A stretch of DNA of 64,000 nt, from NCBI RefSeq assembly GCF_051622035.1, contig NC_135355.1, positions 31,250,986 to 31,314,985 of the forward strand. Direction: 5' to 3'. The translations under genes were made by a program, and so were the position numbers. The stretch's first letter is position 1; the number at the start of each line of letters is the position of its first letter. The stretch is from Arctopsyche grandis (Eukaryota > Arthropoda > Insecta > Trichoptera > Hydropsychidae). Under the pieces are notes generated by a model. That model did not search any database. It was not told where the DNA came from and saw nothing but the letters and a program-made list of their open reading frames with translations. Positions 59,521 through 64,000 of the stretch are shown piece by piece.

Positions 59521-61040
59521 AAAATTTAATTTACATTCTCACATTTTGGCATCTTCGCAAATCATGGCTATATATGTATATGTACATATAATATTATATT
59601 ACAATATATACCTACCTGGCTAGCTACCTTTTTACCTGCAGGTGTTTGGTGCATTCTTATCCTATCTCCGTCACTCATCTGAGAAACGATCATCTGGTCC
59701 CTTTTTTTCGTGCATCAACCTTGCACTTTGCACGCATGCCGTTTTTTTTGCGGCATACCTATTGTGATCGCTCGATTTGTCTCCAGAGAAGGTCATTTTA
59801 TTAATAAAAATCAATGTACGGTTTTGAAAATAGTCTACATCATAGTAGTAATTAAATGTGAATATTGAAATATTATATTATGTAGAGTGAACATCGAACT
59901 GGTTTGTTCTTAGGTAGTCAACAGATTGGATTTTAAATAGCAATGAAGTTTCACGTGTCGCAATAGTGCACTATATAAAACGAACATCATTTTACCATTA
60001 TTTTTTATCGTTATCAATATTGTCTTTAGATATGACATCTACGAGTGTTCATAAAGTAGTCATAAACATTCAAAGTCATTGTATACTTTTTACATAATAA
60101 TAAATAAATGATCATCTAGAAAATTCGTTTACAAATGATACTAAATTATACATTCATTGTAAATCTGCTTATTTAATAATGTCTCTATATTCTTTAGCAT
60201 ATGTATTTAAGGACGAACTTTTGAAAGGCTATGTAATGAGTAAGTTGTTAGAAGAAAAATCTACTCTTAATTAATTAAAAACTCGTTCAATTTGACTGTT
60301 CTTGAATTTTGTTGTCTGGTAATGAGTGATATAAAAGGAATTTAATCCGTTGAATCAATGTGATAATCCCGAGTAAAATATTCAAAGAAAAAAATATCAA
60401 CAAACTATTCAAGATCGGGCTGAAATTGTTAGTCGGGAAAGCTGACTAGCGAAGAGATCATTATGAGGATGTTTCGATCAAAAAATCTAAGATTTATTAT
60501 ATCAGCAATAATATGAATTCAATATGAATTTTACTGATTATCTAAATAAAACTAAATTTATATAAAGACACGAATGCAATATTATTATTTATTTTTTATC
60601 TATTCCAAAAGTTAATAAAACACCACCAGAACAGTATATTTTCAACTACACTTTCTAAGGGGAAAAAGTTTGTCTCGGTGAAGTCAATAGGAATGTGGAA
60701 TCGGAGTCGTTAATAATATCCATCGTTGACCAAACCGCGCAAAATGGCAAAGCTATAGAACGATTTGAATACTGTAGGAATTTTAGCTTATTTTTTTGCG
60801 AAATGAAACATAAAAGTGGCTTGTAAAAATTGAGTGACTTCGACTCTGTTTTCATATTTTACATATTTTACTATTTTACTAAATAATGTATATAAATATT
60901 GAATTACTAACTATGAGTGACTCACTAATATTCAATGTATGCAGACCTGAAATAGAGTTTCAACCTTTGTCTTTTTCATATTTTTAGTATGTATATAATA
61001 ATAGCCTATATATATGTGTAGTGCATTCATGCTGTTAACC
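59521..61040. other. No gene seen
   Basis: AT-rich DNA. GTTGACCAAACCGCGCAAAA near 60725 resembles 2288-2310 and marks a dispersed repeat. Confidence 0.35.
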
Positions 61041-61042
61041 CT

Positions 61043-61300
61043 GCTCCGTCTCTCTTTATCCCCTTGGAGTCGTATATCGTGGAAAGAGACGTGGCATAGA
61101 GTGGGTTTTGCGCATGCGCGATGCCGCTGTCACTTTGGGCAGTGGGTTTAGTATATAATAATTGTCTAATGCGTGCGTGCAAAGTGTATGTAAAGTGCGT
61201 ATTGATGTTCGCTAACACGCTCCGTCTCTCTTTCTCCCCTTGGAATCGTATATTGTGCAAAGATATGCGGCACAACGCGGCATACTCGTTCACATTTTTA
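61043..61300. repeat. Direct duplication, about 176-bp period
   Basis: GCTCCGTCTCTCTTTATCCC at 61043 and GCTCCGTCTCTCTTTCTCCC at 61219 each continue with CTTGGA-TCGTATAT-GTG-AAAGA...GCGGCA-type sequence for about 55 bp. The DNA between is unique. Probably two diverged units of a tandem repeat. Confidence 0.6.
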
Positions 61301-61614
61301 TTTTATTTTATTTTTATTGTTACAATCAATATACACTCGTCATTACAGATTGCTCCAATGCGACGGGTGTACGATAACGAAATACAGAATACATAAACAA
61401 TCAGAAATACAATAACACATATACAATCAGAATATATAGCATATAACAATTAATCAGAAATAATAATCATAGAAACATCTATGGATTATTTATTTTTTTT
61501 TAGATTTTTCTGTACAATTTTTATACATATAATAAATACAAATTATAGAGATATCTATAGATTTCAGATTACTGTGCATAATTATTACAAATTATACACA
61601 GACAGATTTTTGTG

Positions 61615-61815
61615 ACAACAGGAAATGATCTAAGATCAATTTTTCAGGAACCGTTTCAGCAATGATCAGATAAAATTGGCAAACTCTGATATAGAAACGA
61701 TCGATTTGGAGTCACAAAACCCCCAAACCTAACCAGCAGTTTGACGATTCGAACCTTCGGTCTCAGTGGTGCTAATTATATACGCTACCATTAAGCCAAA
61801 CTGCTGGCTTACACT
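61615..61815 (-). mobile_element. tRNA-derived SINE
   Basis: On the minus strand: TTTGGCTTAATGGTAGCG (A box, about 61783-61798), GAAGGTTCGAATCGTC (B box, about 61745-61757), then GTGACTCCAAATCGATCG and AGAGTTTGCCAATTTTATCT. This is the clearest copy of the SINE family in this window. Confidence 0.7.
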
Positions 61816-62209
61816 TACATGTGTAAGTGGCCGACAAAAACAAAAGATTTTTTTTCAAAAAAATTAATTAAATATTAAATTATTAATTCCGTTGATCTGA
61901 ATTGCAATATTTTACCGATTGTACAATTATGTGCACAAAGGCTACTAGTAATTACTAATTCTTTTGTTGTGTGTGCACGCAAGCCAATCTATTTTATCTT
62001 CGTGTATGCACTCTGTATTAGTACTCCAGGAATATTCGAAAGTAAGAATCAAATGAATAGACTTTTAAATTTTTGAAGTCGGAATCGGTATCATGTTTTT
62101 TTAACAACCAGCAACAAAATTTACAATCAAATAGGTGTCGATTAGATATATTTTCTGAAAATGTAATGTAATCGACGAAACGTTGAAAACCCCTGACTGC
62201 AATGTGTAT

Positions 62210-62394
62210 GTAGTTTGGTGGCGCGGATGCAGCGTTCGGTTTAGTTGACGGCAATCGTTTGCGTGAGTGGTTGTGCGGCTGGTACGCCTGTCACGGTTCT
62301 GTCATTAGTAACCGCGCGATCGAGCGGTTGTTTTGTTTATATTTGCGACATTTGGATTTAAATCACGCGCGCGCAGATTCGGCACACGGTGAGT
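62210..62394 (+). promoter_or_regulatory. CpG-rich candidate promoter / non-coding first exon
   Basis: A sudden GC- and CpG-rich stretch (GTGGCGCGGATGCAGCGTTC, AACCGCGCGATCGAGCGG, CACGCGCGCGCAGATTCGGC) ends at a strong donor, CACACG|GTGAGTTT, at 62389-62390. It may be the 5' exon of another transcript, or an alternative start of the gene at 49028, running out of the window on +. There is no ATG with an open frame before the donor. Confidence 0.4.
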
Positions 62395-63070
62395 TTTAGA
62401 TCATGCTCATTATTTCGCCACAGGGCCAAAATCACAATAAACGCACGTGTCCGATTTCAACGGATTTAATTCAAACGTCACGTGTGATTTGTTGTGATTC
62501 GTCGGAAAAAAATTTAATGTTGCATATATTTTTTGAATTTTAATTATTTAATTTCGATCTTTTGTTTTTCTTCACGATTCGTATGTATCATAATACAAAA
62601 CATTAGTGCAAAACGTTTTGCATATTGTACATATTTACTATTGCAACTAAATATTTATGCTGATTCCCACCATTTTCAATTTATTCATATTATTATTTTA
62701 TTTAATGCTTAAATTTCCTGGACAAAGGAAATTCGTCCTTGTTTATATATTACTTATTTATAAGTACATAGTTTAGCGCAGTGGTGTCCGGAAACCTGTT
62801 GTTAAAAATCAAAAGTTTCCGGAAACATGTTATTCATATAATTTTGTCAAAATTTATGCAAATCCTGAAAATTTAATGAACTTTCATGTTAAAGTGCCTT
62901 GGACGAAAAAAAATATGTATATACATACATATTTTCAAAATACATTTTTTGAAAAAAAAAAATTGGAAACCCGTTGTTCCAAAATTGGGATGACACCACT
63001 GGTTTAGCGTAATAAATTTGTCAACCAATTCATAACATTTCATAATCCAAATCAAATATTTTTAGATGCA
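62395..63070. other. No gene seen
   Basis: AT-rich DNA. A diverged inverted pair GGTGTCCGGAAACCTGTTG and CAACGGGTTTCC..GGATGACACC (62783-62999) looks like a small MITE with an A/T-rich centre. Confidence 0.4.
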
Positions 63071-63071
63071 T

Positions 63072-63480
63072 TAACCCTTTGACTGCTACAACAACGATAA
63101 ATCGTTGTTTTGAAATCGGCGAAGATTGCTACGACGATCATTGTTGACGTCATTAATTGTCGTATTTCAATACTTTCTTTGAGCCACCAGCGCATCAGTG
63201 GCACGAAACATTTTTTTTATATACGTATTTATATTTATTTTTCAATCAAGCTTTATAAATATTTATCAATTTTTTAAATAAAAGCTCTTCAATTTCGGGT
63301 TCATCATCAAAGTAAATTTCGGGTTCGTTGTCAATGTCATATAAGGAGTTATTACTTGGGAATTGATTATTATCGATAAATTCATTTTCAGAATCAGTAG
63401 AGCTGCTGATTTGTCGAGTTCCTCGGCGAGGAGCTATTATTTCGCTTTCATCACTTTCACTGTCCGATATCATTTTGCAG
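63072..63480 (-). pseudogene. piggyBac-like transposon fragment
   Basis: A minus-strand frame (63473-63246, 75 aa) starts MISDSESDESEIIAPRRG and is rich in Asp/Glu/Ser, like the acidic N-terminus of piggyBac-type transposases. It then stops, and the catalytic domain is missing. Downstream on the same strand, the left border reads TTAACCCTTTGACTGC at 63072, with TTAA as the outer bases, then an inverted ACAACGATAAATCGTTGT. This fits an internally deleted piggyBac-like element. The other end was not found in the window. Confidence 0.5.
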
Positions 63481-64000
63481 AGTTAAAATAAATGGCAAAA
63501 AACAATAGAAATCCGCTTTCAATTATATAGGTCACGAGACGTCACGAATTCATGCAATCAATCAAATGCAACTGAAATGCATACAAAATGTTTATGATAC
63601 ATGTTGAAAAATTATTTGATTATTAGAAACTTCGCATCCTTGTGTCTCGCTCACACGTACACAATTAAAACCAAGAAAGAAAGAGAGAGAGACCGCTACC
63701 TGTTTCGAATATATCGCATGTTGTAAGGATACATCGATATCTAAAAATAGATTATTGAAAAGAATAAAGCCTCGGAAAACAATCGTCAAAACTTATTTAG
63801 TGTATATATGTAGGTATCTCTTTCGCACGCACGCATGTAAAAGCAAGACAGAAAGAGAGAGCACGAGTCCACGACTGCTTCTTAAAAATGTATATAAAGT
63901 ATTATAAAAATTACGAGTGTTCGGCGAAGTAAGTATGTAAAAAAAAATATTATATATTTTTTTTTTCAAAATAATTACAAATGTTAGCATTTTTCGCTTG
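63481..64000. other. No gene seen
   Basis: AT-rich with two similar CTCTCTTTC-type tracts (GAAAGAGAGAGAGACCG near 63678 and CAGAAAGAGAGAGCACGAG near 63848) about 170 bp apart. They suggest another diverged duplication. Confidence 0.35.

Noticed and set aside
59261-59521. 86-aa frame as a gene
   Set aside because: GC-rich and open, but no domain, no clear splice sites and no support beyond length; listed only as an unexplained island.

Overview
This is a window of an AT-rich eukaryotic nuclear genome, almost certainly an insect. The protein-coding genes are split by GT-AG introns, intergenic and intronic DNA is full of decayed transposons, long (TA)n and CATA-type microsatellites are common, and there is a short interstitial TTAGG run (the insect telomere motif) near 58.71 kb. 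I cannot name the order from sequence alone.

Four genes could be assembled or partly assembled by hand, with exon phases that close. (1) A Tret1-like sugar/trehalose transporter on +, 10 coding exons from 3290 to 29463, 517 aa, with an 18.2 kb first intron after an 8-nt coding exon. (2) An intronless 845-aa, very basic, tandem-repeat protein on - (35745-33208), which I do not recognise. (3) A TraB-domain protein (TRABD-like) on +, 9 coding exons 37071-42184, 463 aa. (4) A formylglycine-generating enzyme (SUMF1-like) on -, 4 coding exons 46066-43664, 333 aa, tail-to-tail with the TraB gene. In addition, the first coding exon of a fifth, unidentified gene lies at 49028-49354 on +, running divergently from SUMF1. 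No further coding exon of it is recognisable up to 64000.

The rest is a mobile-element landscape, and many insertions can be resolved to exact target-site duplications. They include two hAT elements with 8-bp duplications (13460-15074 and 37769-38665), an 82-bp and a 522-bp TTAA-flanked element, a 160-bp-LTR miniature retrotransposon with recognisable PBS and PPT (47482-48572), a solo LTR with a 4-bp duplication (39205-39580), tRNA-derived SINEs, and degenerate non-LTR reverse transcriptase tails. A foldback (palindrome) family occurs at least six times. One copy is flanked at both ends by an abutting 90-bp direct repeat, and another is nested inside an insertion with a 5-bp duplication.

The most unusual items are the 845-aa protein, whose 16 repeats of about 30 aa are organised in a four-unit higher-order pattern and which lies next to a 172-bp satellite-like array, and the foldback family with its odd target structures. 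All calls come from reading the sequence; no database search was run.
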